A stretch of DNA of 64,000 bases, taken from NCBI RefSeq assembly GCF_002159945.1, contig NZ_NFJQ01000001.1:186001-250000 (forward strand), given 5' to 3'. The stretch is from Cloacibacillus sp. An23. GTDB taxonomy: Bacteria > Synergistota > Synergistia > Synergistales > Synergistaceae. Every line of letters starts with the position of its first letter. The first letter of the stretch is position 1. The position numbers and the translations under genes are program-made. Positions 52,793 through 61,870 of this stretch are shown piece by piece. Below the pieces are notes generated by a model. The model saw nothing but the letters and a program-made list of their open reading frames with translations. It was not told where the DNA came from and did no database searches.

Positions 52793-53124
52793 TTATTTTT
52801 TATTCTTATAATAATTTATAAGGCATCTGTCGGACAAGATTTTTCTGTCTTCTTCGCTCACCTCGGGCATTCTCACCGTTATCCGCGTTTTATCCCCGCC
52901 GCCGTCTCCCTCAAGTAGGAATGAATGACCGCGAGATGCGCCGGCACGAAGCCGCAGCTGAACTTTCCCGCCGCGAAGAGGCCGAACGCATGGTCGTCCT
53001 CGTTGATCGTGCCGCCGACGGCGCATAGCGAATTATGGCAGTTCGTGAGGACGTAGGGCAGAGGGAAGCTCTTCATGCCGCTCGCAAGCGCGGATAAATT
53101 ACCACAGCAGCGCGCGGCGTACAA
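52793..53124 (-). pseudogene. remnant of a YbhJ-type aconitase-like hydratase
   Basis: Minus-strand reading 53124-52879 contains [39 protein letters not shown] and [15 protein letters not shown], which matches (from memory) the early part of the 600-plus-residue hydratase family related to aconitase, including the first cluster-region Cys. A change of frame near 52880 leads straight to [20 protein letters not shown] and RCLINYYKN, which matches the extreme C-terminus. The bulk of the gene between the two and the N-terminal ~50 residues are deleted. No start codon with ribosome site. Confidence 0.72.
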
Positions 53125-53198
53125 GGCGGAACGTTATAATACGAAGAGACAAACGCCGCGGCGCGGCATAAGCGCGCCGCAGGGAAGGAGACGAGCGG

Positions 53199-53723
53199 AT
53201 GCTTACGATACGCGCCGCGCGGGCCGGGGAATTTGAGACGGTGCGCGCTTTTTACCACAGCCTCATAGACGCTATGGAGGGGGCGGAATTTCATCCGAAA
53301 TGGGAGAAATACGTCTATCCCTCCGACGATTTCCTGCGTTCGTCGGTCGGGCGCGGCGAAATGTATCTCGGCTTCGACGGAGGAGAACCGGCGGCTGCGA
53401 TGGCGATAAACGGCGATGGCGCTGAGGGTTACGACGGCGCGCCGTGGCGCGTTCCCGCCGCGCGCGGGGAATTTTCCGTCGTCCACGCGCTCGGCGTACA
53501 CCCTGCGTTTCAGGGGCGCGGCTTCGCGCGAGAGCTCGTGCGAAGGGCGATAGCGGAATCGCGGGCGCGCGGCATGAAGGCGCTGCGCCTCGACGTGCTT
53601 TCGGGCAACGTCCCTGCGCTGCGGCTCTACGAATCGGAGGGCTTCCGCTACGTGGAGACGATAAAGCTTTTCTACGAAGACACGGGCGTCGCGGATTTCC
53701 TGCTTTACGAGTACGCGCTGTAA
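53199..53723 (+). CDS. GNAT-family N-acetyltransferase
   Basis: 174 residues, GGAAGGAG upstream of the ATG. Acetyl-CoA loop GVHPAFQGRGFARELV is the GNAT motif A; LRLDVLSGNVPALRLYESEGFRYV, split here at residue 20 of the run, is motif B. The middle also has a GDGAEGYDGAPWR insertion. Substrate unknown. Single gene. Confidence 0.85.
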   Translation: MLTIRAARAGEFETVRAFYHSLIDAMEGAEFHPKWEKYVYPSDDFLRSSVGRGEMYLGFDGGEPAAAMAINGDGAEGYDGAPWRVPAARGEFSVVHALGVHPAFQGRGFARELVRRAIAESRARGMKALRLDVLSGNVPALRLYESEGFRYVETIKLFYEDTGVADFLLYEYAL

Positions 53724-53837
53724 CCTCTGACTATATTTGACAGCTTAGCCGCGCGCGGCTAATATTCATCCGTAGTATATGCCGGACGCATGAGGAAGGG
53801 CGTCCGTTGAATTTGAGATAAAAGGGAGATGCGCTCT

Positions 53838-54677
53838 ATGGCTCAGGAAAACTGCTCCCACGACTGCGGGAGCTGCCAGCAGAAATGCTCCGAGGCTGAG
53901 AAGCCGGATTTTCGCGTAGTGGCGAATCCGCTCAGCGACGTCAAAAAGGTGATAGGAGTCGTCAGCGGCAAGGGCGGCGTAGGAAAGTCGCTCGTCACGG
54001 CGCTGCTCGCCTCCGCGATGCAGAAGAAGGGACTTCAGTGCGGAATACTGGACGCCGACATAACGGGGCCGTCGATACCGAAGATGTTCGGCGTGGACGC
54101 GCTCGCGACCTCGAACGAGTCGGGCATACTGCCCTGCCGCACGCGCGGCGGCATCGACATAATGTCCGTCAACCTGCTGATGGAGGACAAGGCGACGCCG
54201 GTCATATGGCGCGGCCCCGCGATTGCGGGAGTCGTTCAGCAGTTCTGGAGCGACGTAATATGGAGCTATGAGGACTGCCTGCTCGTCGACATGCCGCCGG
54301 GAACGGGCGACGTGCCGCTGACGGTCTTCCAGTCGCTGCCGGTGGACGGCATCGTCATCGTCGCCTCTCCGCAGGAGCTGGTCTCGCTCATCGTCGAGAA
54401 GGCGCTGCGCATGGCTAAGGAGATGAACATCCCGATACTCGGCGTGATAGAAAACATGAGCTACGTCCAGTGCCCGGACTGCGGCAAAAAAATCAAGATT
54501 TTCGGCGAGGGGCGCACGGCGGAGACGGCGGCGAAGTACGGCATAGACTTCCTCGGCGAGATCCCGATCATCCCCGAGCTCGCGGCCCTATGCGACGCGG
54601 GCAACATCGAATACTACTCGGCGGATTTTATGGACAAAGCCATAGAAAAGATAGAATCGGCGGGGAATAAAAAATAA
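53838..54677 (+). CDS. Mrp/NBP35-type Fe-S carrier ATPase (ApbC)
   Basis: 279 residues from the ATG at 53838 (GGGAG 9 bases upstream). N-terminal CSHDCGSCQQKC is a NBP35-like Cys motif; SGKGGVGKS is the deviant Walker A, DADITGPSIP is switch I, DMPPGTGD is Walker B-like and CPDCGKK is the C-terminal CxxC that bridges a [4Fe-4S] cluster between two subunits. Carries clusters to target proteins; suits the many Fe-S proteins here. Ended by a bidirectional terminator. Confidence 0.92.
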   Translation: MAQENCSHDCGSCQQKCSEAEKPDFRVVANPLSDVKKVIGVVSGKGGVGKSLVTALLASAMQKKGLQCGILDADITGPSIPKMFGVDALATSNESGILPCRTRGGIDIMSVNLLMEDKATPVIWRGPAIAGVVQQFWSDVIWSYEDCLLVDMPPGTGDVPLTVFQSLPVDGIVIVASPQELVSLIVEKALRMAKEMNIPILGVIENMSYVQCPDCGKKIKIFGEGRTAETAAKYGIDFLGEIPIIPELAALCDAGNIEYYSADFMDKAIEKIESAGNKK

Positions 54678-54689
54678 CGAAAAAAATCG

Positions 54690-54709
54690 TCCGGCTCAAG
54701 CGAGCCGGA
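54690..54709. terminator. intrinsic terminator after the Mrp gene
   Basis: Perfect 8-bp stem TCCGGCTC / GAGCCGGA, loop AAGC, then TTTTTTA on plus; A-run on the left gives the same on minus. Confidence 0.85.
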
Positions 54710-54802
54710 TTTTTTATCATCCGCCGCCTGAGTGTATAATTTTAAGACGAACGCGAAAGCGCCTGAGGCGGGCGAAAATAACGGCGTGAAAAGAGGCTTG
54801 CG

Positions 54803-56011
54803 ATGAATAAAAAAAATCTTAAGATGAAGCCGGTCGGCAGCGAATACATGGAGCAGTACAACGCGCTGCTGCGCTATGTGTTCCAGGTGACGGACCAGGA
54901 GCTGCATTCCGTCGGCTGGCAGGAGAAGGAAATAATACACGCGAAGTTCCCGACGATGAAGAAGGCGGACGTGATAGGCTGGTTCGACAACGACATGCTC
55001 GTATCGCAGGCCGCCGTCTACCCCATGCAGGTGCGCGTATTCGACAGGACGTACAAGATGGGAGGGCTGACGGGCGTCGGCACCTACCCAGAGTATTCCA
55101 ACATGGGGCTGATGCACAAACTGCTCGAACAGGCTCTCAAGAACATGAAGAAGCGCGGGCAGTACATTTCGTACCTCTACCCCTATTCCATCCCCTATTA
55201 CCGGCGCAAGGGCTGGGAGATAATTTCCGACAAAATCTCCTACGAGATAGAAGACTACCAGCTTCCCAAGAGCCGCCAGGTCGCGGGCGACGTGCGCCGC
55301 GTCAAGACGGACGGCCCGGAGCTCAAGGAGACCTACGAGCGCTACGCGATGCGCACGCACGGCGCTGTGCTTCGCGACGAGCTGGCATGGAACGAATACT
55401 GGCTGTGGGACCCCGACGACATCATGGCGGCGGTCTATTACAACGAGCGCAACGAGCCCGACGGCTACGTCATATACTGGATAGCGAACGAAATCTTCCA
55501 CATCAAGGACATGATCTTCAACAACGAGGACGCGCGCGCGGGGCTGTGGAATTTCGTCTCGGCGCACTTCTCGATGATAGACGCGGTGCAGGGCGACACG
55601 TACACCGACGAGCCGCTCGCCTTCCTGCTCGAGGACGCGAGCATAAAGGAGACGATCTCACCCTACTACATGGCGCGCATCGTGGACTTCCCGTCGTTCA
55701 TAGCCGATTACCCGTTCAAGGCCGACATCGTCGAGCGCGAGTGGAAATTCACCCTCTCCGACCCGATAATGGAGTGCAACCAGGGGACCTTCCGCCTAAC
55801 CATATCGAAGGAGGGCGAGGGACGCGCCGAGCGGATAGCCGAGCAGTGCGGCGACGAGATAAACATACAGACAATGACGACGATGCTGATGGGCTACAAG
55901 CGCCCGGACTACCTCGCGAAGATAGGGCGCCTGCGCGCCGGCGGCGGCGTTATAGACATGCTCGAAGACGCCATAGAACAGCAGACGCCGTATATATCCG
56001 ATTATTTCTAA
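54803..56011 (+). CDS. Eis-type GNAT acetyltransferase
   Basis: 402 residues, the same length as mycobacterial Eis. Acetyl-CoA loop GVGTYPEYSNMGLMHKLLE and LYPYSIPYYRRKGWE with the likely general-acid Tyr are visible. The second GNAT-like domain and a C-terminal SCP2-like domain (about residues 290-395) follow. Chain ends YISDYF, so the C-terminal carboxylate on Phe could act as general base, as known for Eis. Family members acetylate amines, e.g. aminoglycosides or lysine side chains; this one is of the widespread non-pathogen type. 20 bases before the ArsC-type gene. Confidence 0.88.
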   Translation: MNKKNLKMKPVGSEYMEQYNALLRYVFQVTDQELHSVGWQEKEIIHAKFPTMKKADVIGWFDNDMLVSQAAVYPMQVRVFDRTYKMGGLTGVGTYPEYSNMGLMHKLLEQALKNMKKRGQYISYLYPYSIPYYRRKGWEIISDKISYEIEDYQLPKSRQVAGDVRRVKTDGPELKETYERYAMRTHGAVLRDELAWNEYWLWDPDDIMAAVYYNERNEPDGYVIYWIANEIFHIKDMIFNNEDARAGLWNFVSAHFSMIDAVQGDTYTDEPLAFLLEDASIKETISPYYMARIVDFPSFIADYPFKADIVEREWKFTLSDPIMECNQGTFRLTISKEGEGRAERIAEQCGDEINIQTMTTMLMGYKRPDYLAKIGRLRAGGGVIDMLEDAIEQQTPYISDYF

Positions 56012-56031
56012 ATTTAAGGAGGAAATTTTTC

Positions 56032-56382
56032 ATGCTTCTGCTCTGCTACCCCAAATGCACGACATGCCAGAAGGCGAAGAAATGGCTCGACGAAAAGGGC
56101 ATAGCCTATGAGGAGCGCGACATCAAGACGGAGAACCCGAGCGCGGACGAGCTGCGCGCGTGGCACAAGCTCTCCGGCCTGCCGCTGAAAAAATTCTTCA
56201 ACACAAGCGGCAATTCCTATAAAAATCTCGGCCTCAAAGACAAACTTCCGGCGATGAGCGAGGACGAGCAGATAGAGCTGCTCGCTACGGACGGGATGCT
56301 CGTCAAGCGCCCGCTGCTCGTCACGGATACGCGGGTGCTGACCGGCTTCCGCGAGGCCGAATGGAGCGAGGCGCTCAAATAA
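56032..56382 (+). CDS. ArsC/Spx-family thioredoxin-fold protein
   Basis: 116 residues, AAGGAGG upstream. CYPKCTTCQKAKKWL gives a redox Cys9-x-x-Cys12 as in Spx and YffB-like members rather than the single-Cys arsenate reductase. The conserved Arg and region KRPLLVTD (about 93-100) and GFREAEW end the fold. Without the glutaredoxin-type Arg triad seen clearly, arsenate reduction is unlikely; redox or RNA-polymerase regulation is possible. Tightly linked to the M20 gene. Confidence 0.85.
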   Translation: MLLLCYPKCTTCQKAKKWLDEKGIAYEERDIKTENPSADELRAWHKLSGLPLKKFFNTSGNSYKNLGLKDKLPAMSEDEQIELLATDGMLVKRPLLVTDTRVLTGFREAEWSEALK

Positions 56383-56384
56383 CG

Positions 56385-57650
56385 GTGATTCCGCAAAAAA
56401 TAACCGAAGAAATGACGGCGCGCCGCCGCGACTTCCACAAATACCCGGAGCGCGGATGGACTGAATTCCGCACGACGGCGATCTGCGCGGCGGCGCTTGA
56501 GCGGCTCGGCTGGCGCGTGCGCTTCGCGGACGAATTTATAGAGCCGGCGCGCGTCATGGGGCGCGATATCGACGCCGCGGCGGAAAAGCGGCGCGCTCTC
56601 GCGCAGGGCGCGCCCGCGGAGGCCATGTCGCGCATCGGCGAATACACGGGGCTCTGCGCCGAGCTCGGCGAGGGCTCGCCTCTTACAGTCATGCGCTTCG
56701 ACATAGACTGCGTGGAGACGGCGGAGAGCGCAGAACCTTCGCACCGTCCAGCGGCGCTCGGCTTCGCCTCCGTCAACGCGGGGCTTTCGCACTCCTGCGG
56801 ACACGACGGACACGCGGCGATAGGCTTGGCGCTCGCGGAAATGCTTGCGAACGAACGACAGAATCTGCGCGGCACGGTGCGTTTGCTCTTCCAGCCCGCC
56901 GAGGAGGGAGTGCGCGGCGGATACGCCTTCGCGCCGCTCGCGCGCGGCGCGGATCATTTCATAGCCTCGCATCTCGGCCTCGGCCTGCCTACTGGCGTCG
57001 TATGCGGCGGCATGGGCGGCTTCCTCTGCTCGACGAAGTTCGACGCGGAGTTCACGGGCCGGGCCGCCCACGCGGGCGGCGAGCCGGAGCGCGGGCGCAA
57101 CGCGCTGCTCGCCGCGGCGCAGGCGGCTCTCGCGATACACTCAATAGCGCCGCATTCGGGCGGCGTCATGCGAGTCAACGTCGGCGTGCTGAGCGCGGGC
57201 GAGGGGCGCAACGTCGTGCCGCCGCACGCGCTGATGAAGATAGAGACGCGCGGCGAAAACGACGGGATAGCCGCCTACGCCTACGAGCGCGCGGAAGCGG
57301 CGCTCAAGGGGGCGGCTCTGATGTACGGCGCGGAGCTGGCCGTGACGAAGCGGGGCGAGACGACGGCGGCGGAAAGCGACGAAAAGCTGGCGCGCATAAT
57401 AACCGACGAGGCCGCCTCAGTCCCAGGCGTGACCGGGACGCGGCTTCACAGGCGGATATCCGTGAGCGACGACGCCTGCTGGCTCATGCGCGAGACGCAG
57501 AAAAGCGGCGGCCTCGCGGCATACGCATGCTTCGGCGCGGACGCGCCGGCGGGCCACCACAACGGAGCCTTCGACCTCGACGAGGCGGCTCTGCCCATAG
57601 CTCTCGAAACCTTATACAAAACCGCCGCGCGGCTGAACGCCGCGGAATAA
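56385..57650 (+). CDS. M20-family amidohydrolase (AbgB-like)
   Basis: 421 residues from a GTG at 56385; an ATG at 56361 overlapping the previous gene is the alternative. Metal-site motifs HSCGHDGHA and PAEEGVRGG, the N-terminal RRDFHKYPERG and the dimerisation-lid segment GRAAHAGGEPERGRNALLAA. It is closer to the aminobenzoyl-glutamate hydrolase subunit AbgB than to peptidase T. Hydrolyses an N-acyl amino acid. AbgT at 49352 is on the other strand, about 6 kb away, and may import such substrates. Confidence 0.88.
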   Translation: MIPQKITEEMTARRRDFHKYPERGWTEFRTTAICAAALERLGWRVRFADEFIEPARVMGRDIDAAAEKRRALAQGAPAEAMSRIGEYTGLCAELGEGSPLTVMRFDIDCVETAESAEPSHRPAALGFASVNAGLSHSCGHDGHAAIGLALAEMLANERQNLRGTVRLLFQPAEEGVRGGYAFAPLARGADHFIASHLGLGLPTGVVCGGMGGFLCSTKFDAEFTGRAAHAGGEPERGRNALLAAAQAALAIHSIAPHSGGVMRVNVGVLSAGEGRNVVPPHALMKIETRGENDGIAAYAYERAEAALKGAALMYGAELAVTKRGETTAAESDEKLARIITDEAASVPGVTGTRLHRRISVSDDACWLMRETQKSGGLAAYACFGADAPAGHHNGAFDLDEAALPIALETLYKTAARLNAAE

Positions 57651-57664
57651 CGCTAAACGCCGCC

Positions 57665-57690
57665 GCCGCGCCGGAAATTCCGGACGCGGC
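57665..57690 (+). terminator. intrinsic terminator of the M20 operon
   Basis: GCCGCG-CCGG / CCGG-A-CGCGGC stem with one bulge and a 5-base loop, then GCTTTTTAT; 15 bases past the stop. Confidence 0.8.
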
Positions 57691-57802
57691 GCTTTTTATA
57701 AAAAATACCGCTTTTCGCGCGCTTTTCAAAATTACCGCTTGACGCGCGGCGCGCCAGCGTTCAGAATTGTATTTTATACCGCTTAAGTTCGGAGGGTATT
57801 CG

Positions 57803-58297
57803 ATGGACAACAAAAAGAGAGAAGAAATACTCCGCCTGCTCGAGGCCAACGCGAGATACACGCCGAAGGACATCGCCGTGATGCTCGGTCTCGGCGTAGA
57901 AGAGACCGAAAAAGAGATAAAGCAGATGGAGAAGGAGCGCATCATCTGCGGCTACCACGCTCTCGTGGACTGGGACAAGACAGACGACGAAAAGATCTCC
58001 GCGCTCGTCGAGCTCAAGGTCATGCCGCAGCGCGGGCACGGCTACGACAGCATAGCCGAGAAGATATACCAGTACCCCGAGGTCGAATCGCTGTACCTCA
58101 TGTCCGGGGCATACGACTTCTCAGTCATCCTCAAAAAAGCGACGATGAAGGAGATAGCGAACTTCGTCTCCACGCGCCTCGCCGTCATGGAAGAGGTCCA
58201 GAGCACCGCGACGCACATCGTCCTCGTCCGCTACAAGGACCACGGCACGACCTTCGCCGAGACGAAAAAAGACCAGCGCGTGATGGTGATGCCATGA
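57803..58297 (+). CDS. Lrp/AsnC-family transcriptional regulator
   Basis: 164 residues from the ATG at 57803 (GGAGGG 7 bases upstream). N-terminal winged-helix part ILRLLEANARYTPKDIAVML with MEKERIICGYHALVD, then the ligand-binding ferredoxin-like RAM domain (ISALVELKVMPQRGHGYDSI, VESLYLMSGAYDFSV). Overlaps the next aminotransferase by 4 bases, so it is a local regulator likely to respond to that enzyme's amino acid. Confidence 0.9.
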   Translation: MDNKKREEILRLLEANARYTPKDIAVMLGLGVEETEKEIKQMEKERIICGYHALVDWDKTDDEKISALVELKVMPQRGHGYDSIAEKIYQYPEVESLYLMSGAYDFSVILKKATMKEIANFVSTRLAVMEEVQSTATHIVLVRYKDHGTTFAETKKDQRVMVMP

Positions 58298-59484
58298 GAG
58301 ATTTCATCTGCGACAAGATAAAGCGGATAAAGCCGTCGGGCATCCGCCGCCTCTTCGACATCGCGAACGAGATACCTGACGTCATATCGCTCGGCGTCGG
58401 CGAGCCGGATTTCGATACGCCGTGGCACATCCGCGAGGAGGGCATCTACGCGCTCCAGAAGGGACGCACATTCTACACCTCCAACTCAGGCCTGCCGGAG
58501 CTGCGCGAAGAAATAGCGAACTACATGTACCGCAAGTACGGCCTCGTCTACGACCCGAAGAACGAGATAATCCTCACCGTCGGCGGCAGCGAGGCGATAG
58601 ACATAGCCTTCCGCGCGACGCTGAACCCGGGCGACGAGGTGGTCTACCCCGAGCCGGGCTACGTATCCTACGAGCCGTGCATACTGCTCGCCGACGGCAG
58701 GCCCGTCTCGATAGAGCTCTCGGCGGAGACCGAGTTCCGCCTCCAGCCCGAGCAGCTCGAGGCGGCGATCACGCCGAGGACGAAGGTCCTGCTCATATCG
58801 TACCCGAACAATCCGACCGGAGCGATAATGGAGCGAGCCGACCTTGAAAAGCTCGTCCCGGTGATACTCAAGCACGACCTGCTCGTCATCTCCGACGAGA
58901 TATACAGCGAGCTCTGCTACAAGGAGCGCCACGTCAGCATAGCGTCGCTGCCCGGGATGCACGAGCGCACGATAGTCATAAACGGCTTCTCGAAGTCCTT
59001 CGCGATGACCGGCTGGCGTCTGGGCTGGGTCTGCGCGCCGGCGCACCTCATGGAGTATATGCTCAAGATACACCAGTTCGGCATCATGTCCGCGCCGACG
59101 ATGAGCCAGTACGCGGCTATATCGGCGCTGCGCAGCGGCGACAAGGATACGGAGATGATGGCCGAGTCATACAACCAGCGCCGCCGCTTCCTGATGGAGG
59201 CTTTCGCCGAAATGGGGCTGCCGTGCTTCGAGCCTTACGGAGCCTTCTACGTGTTCCCCGACATTTCGGAATTCGGCATGGGCTCGGAAGAGTTCTGCGA
59301 GAAGCTTCTGAAGGCCGAGAACGTCGCGGTCGTCCCCGGCTCCGCCTTCGGCAAGTCCGGCGACAAACACGTGCGCATCTCCTACTGCTACTCCGTCGAG
59401 GAACTCAAAGAGGCTATGACGCGCATAGCGCGCTTCGTCGATAAGCTGCGCTCGGAAGAGAAAGACAAGGCGAAGGAAAGATAA
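58294..59484 (+). CDS. class I/II PLP aminotransferase (aspartate/PatA-like)
   Basis: 396 residues. Fold type I: ISLGVGEPDFDTPWHI, YPNNPTGAIM, DEIYSELCY and PLP lysine in NGFSKSFAMTGWRLGW (about residue 234). C-terminal HVRISYCYSVEEL. Members transaminate aspartate, aromatic or N-acetyl-diaminopimelate substrates. Translationally coupled to the Lrp-type gene. Chain ends with a Lys/Glu-rich tail. Confidence 0.92.
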   Translation: MRDFICDKIKRIKPSGIRRLFDIANEIPDVISLGVGEPDFDTPWHIREEGIYALQKGRTFYTSNSGLPELREEIANYMYRKYGLVYDPKNEIILTVGGSEAIDIAFRATLNPGDEVVYPEPGYVSYEPCILLADGRPVSIELSAETEFRLQPEQLEAAITPRTKVLLISYPNNPTGAIMERADLEKLVPVILKHDLLVISDEIYSELCYKERHVSIASLPGMHERTIVINGFSKSFAMTGWRLGWVCAPAHLMEYMLKIHQFGIMSAPTMSQYAAISALRSGDKDTEMMAESYNQRRRFLMEAFAEMGLPCFEPYGAFYVFPDISEFGMGSEEFCEKLLKAENVAVVPGSAFGKSGDKHVRISYCYSVEELKEAMTRIARFVDKLRSEEKDKAKER

Positions 59485-59508
59485 ACGCCGCAAAAACTCA
59501 AACAGAGC

Positions 59509-59536
59509 GCGCCGCCCTTTTTACAGAGGACGGCGC
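59509..59536. terminator. terminator between convergent operons
   Basis: GCGCCG / CGGCGC stem around a 16-base loop, with ATTTTTTG on plus and GCTCTGTTTG on minus; better for the aminotransferase side. Confidence 0.6.
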
Positions 59537-59555
59537 ATTTTTTGCTGTTCGGAAT

Positions 59556-60059
59556 TTACGCCTTCTCCCTCTGCTCCAGCCAGTCGCAAACCTCGTCAGC
59601 GCCGAGGTCGAACATTCTGCTGTCCTCACGCACCGGCGCGAAGTAGTAGGCGGCCTTCTCCGCGCCGAACTCGCGCTCCAGTTCGTTCCACTGCGAAGCT
59701 GTGAGAATGCAGAAGGCGAGCGTGTCGCCACCGAGCGAGCCCATGTACCAGCGGATTTGATAGTCGGGCGATAGATATTCCTGAATGCTCTTCAGCGTCG
59801 TGTCTCTGTCCGTGCAGTCGTCCTCGTAGGGAATAGGGAGCTTTACGCCGTCCTTTTCAAGAACTATGTCTACGCCGCGTTCTTTGTCCGAATCAACGCA
59901 CTCGAAACGGATTTTATCCTTTTCCGGCAGCTCGTCGTTGAAATACTCGATTACGGATTCGTCCTCGTCTCCCCAGTCAACCCAGATGAGCGCGTCGCTT
60001 TCCCAGAACTCATCTTCGTTTTTGTCGGGGGCTGACAGGAATTTTCTTATCTCATCCAT
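59556..60059 (-). CDS. acidic hypothetical protein
   Basis: 167 residues, GGAGGAAACGCT upstream. Not recognised. Very acidic (start MDEIRKFLSAPDKNEDEF, then DALIWVDWGDEDESV), with no signal or membrane segment. Acidic small proteins with Trp-rich strands are often immunity-type proteins, but no toxin gene is adjacent. Last gene of the MATE-GNAT operon (32-base gap). Confidence 0.6.
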   Translation of the reverse strand: MDEIRKFLSAPDKNEDEFWESDALIWVDWGDEDESVIEYFNDELPEKDKIRFECVDSDKERGVDIVLEKDGVKLPIPYEDDCTDRDTTLKSIQEYLSPDYQIRWYMGSLGGDTLAFCILTASQWNELEREFGAEKAAYYFAPVREDSRMFDLGADEVCDWLEQREKA

Positions 60060-60091
60060 AGCGTTTCCTCCTTTGATTCTGCGCCGTCGCG

Positions 60092-60535
60092 CTAAAGCTC
60101 CTTCTCGAATATCACCTTGTCCTCGCCCTCGTGAAATCCGTTCTTTCTATAAAAGCCGCAGGCCGGCGCGTCCCGCTTCGTCCAGAGCGAAAGGCTTTTC
60201 ACGCCGCGCTCTTTCAGCCACGGTTCCATGAGCTTCAGGAGCTCCGTACCAGCGCCGCGGCCCTGCGCCGACGGGTGTACGCAGAGGTCGTCTATGCAGT
60301 ATTCCGCGCCCCAGTACCAGCGTTTTATACGCCCGAGCGACACGGCGGCGAGCCGCCCTTCGTCGTAAAGGCCGAGCGATAATGAATCGGGCGCTCCGGT
60401 CAGCCCGTCGATATACTCGCGCAGCGCCGCCTCGTCGTCCCACGTTTCGTTCCACGGAGACTGAGCGAAGGCCCCGCGTATAATTTCCATAACTTCGGCG
60501 ATTTCTCTTTTTACGTCGATTTCTCTGAGCTCCAT
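60092..60535 (-). CDS. GNAT-family N-acetyltransferase
   Basis: 147 residues. Acetyl-CoA motif CVHPSAQGRGAGTELLKLME and CGFYRKNGFHEGEDKVIFEKE at the end. Middle strand YCIDDLCV. Short single-domain GNAT. It follows the MATE exporter by 6 bases. Export and acetylation of the same toxic amine is a reasonable reading. Confidence 0.87.
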   Translation of the reverse strand: MELREIDVKREIAEVMEIIRGAFAQSPWNETWDDEAALREYIDGLTGAPDSLSLGLYDEGRLAAVSLGRIKRWYWGAEYCIDDLCVHPSAQGRGAGTELLKLMEPWLKERGVKSLSLWTKRDAPACGFYRKNGFHEGEDKVIFEKEL

Positions 60536-60541
60536 AAAAAT

Positions 60542-61870
60542 TCACGCCTTTCCGTAATTATCCTGAGATTTTTTCTTATAAACAGCGCGCGACGCGTAGA
60601 GCGCGAGCTGCAGCAGCCACTGAAAAGCCTCGGCGAACGCTATGGACATGTTGCCGAAGAGCGGAAGGAGCGCGTAGGAGGCTGCGATGCGGAAAGCCAG
60701 CGTCCCTACGCCCGCAGCGCTCGACCACAGCACGTCTCCGAGCCCTTCGATAAAGCCGCGGAAGGCGGTCGCGAGCCCGAATGCCCAGTAGAAGCTCGCG
60801 ATGCGCAGGAAAAAGTCGCGCCCGATGGCGACGGCCTCTCCGCCCGCTCCGAATGCCGCGATGAGGCGGCTCCCCGTCGGGATTACGAGCAGCGTCAGCA
60901 TTACCGAGACCGCCGCCATGAGCGCCGCGCCGGCAGTCAATATCCTGCCGGCGCGCTCCGTGTCGCGCGCGCCGCGGGCCTGCGCGACGAGCGTCGATAT
61001 AGCCGAGCCGAGGTTGATTACCGGCAGCAGTATGATTGTGTCTATCCTGTAGGCCGTCGTTATCGCCGCGACCGTCGGCGTGCCGAAGCCGTTCATGAAA
61101 TTCTGCAGCACGAGGTTGCCCACCGACGTGACGCTGAACTGCACCGTAGGCGGAACGCCTAGGCGGCAGCCCTCGGCGAGCGCCGCGCGGTCTATCAGAG
61201 GCCCGCCGCGCGCGAAGCGGAGCGCGGGATGCCTGCGCGCGCCGTAAAAGACGAGGAAAACCGCCATAGCCGCCTGCGAGGCGACCGTAGCCGCGGCGGC
61301 TCCCGCGACGCTCCAGCGGAACACGGCGACGAACAGCAGGTCGAGCGCGACGTTCACGGCGGAGGATACGAGCACGGCGCAGAACGGCGCGCGGCTGTCT
61401 CCGACGCCGCGCAGCGCGGCGGAATAAACGTTGTAGAGCGCAAGAAAAGGAACGCCGGCGAGCACGATGACGAGATACTCCTCAGCCATCGCGAAGGTGT
61501 CCTCCGTCGTGTGCAGGAGGCGCAGCAGAGCCGGCGCAGCGGCCATGCCGAGAGCCGCGAGGGCGGAGAATACGGCGAAGAGCACGACGGAGAAGGTCGA
61601 GAGCTGCCGCGGCAGCTTGTCCGTCTCGCCGCTTCCGTAGGTCTGCGCGAACATGACGGAGAGGCCGACGGAAAATCCGGCTATGAGATAGACGAAGAAG
61701 CCGACCGCGGTCGCAGTAGCACCGACGGCTGCGAGCGCCGCCTCGCCCTCGACGTTGCCGACGATAAAGGCGTCGGCCCAGTTGTAAAGCTGCTGAAGAA
61801 CTCCGCTCAGTATCAGCGGCAGGCTGAAATCCGCCAGCTCGCGCGCCGTTTTTCTTAAATCGCCGTTCAT
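60542..61870 (-). CDS. MATE-family multidrug exporter
   Basis: 442 residues, 12 membrane helices in two halves. DFSLPLILSGVLQQLYNWAD and VGNVEGEAALAAVGAT open helices 1-2, GVPFLALYNVYSAALRGVGDS is broken over helix 4-5, and GVPPTVQFSVTSVGNLVLQNF covers helix 7, all typical of the NorM/DinF-like group. Na+- or H+-coupled export of cationic compounds. Preceded by a 96-base leader with a terminator hairpin (61871-62000). First gene of a three-gene operon. Confidence 0.92.
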   Translation of the reverse strand: MNGDLRKTARELADFSLPLILSGVLQQLYNWADAFIVGNVEGEAALAAVGATATAVGFFVYLIAGFSVGLSVMFAQTYGSGETDKLPRQLSTFSVVLFAVFSALAALGMAAAPALLRLLHTTEDTFAMAEEYLVIVLAGVPFLALYNVYSAALRGVGDSRAPFCAVLVSSAVNVALDLLFVAVFRWSVAGAAAATVASQAAMAVFLVFYGARRHPALRFARGGPLIDRAALAEGCRLGVPPTVQFSVTSVGNLVLQNFMNGFGTPTVAAITTAYRIDTIILLPVINLGSAISTLVAQARGARDTERAGRILTAGAALMAAVSVMLTLLVIPTGSRLIAAFGAGGEAVAIGRDFFLRIASFYWAFGLATAFRGFIEGLGDVLWSSAAGVGTLAFRIAASYALLPLFGNMSIAFAEAFQWLLQLALYASRAVYKKKSQDNYGKA

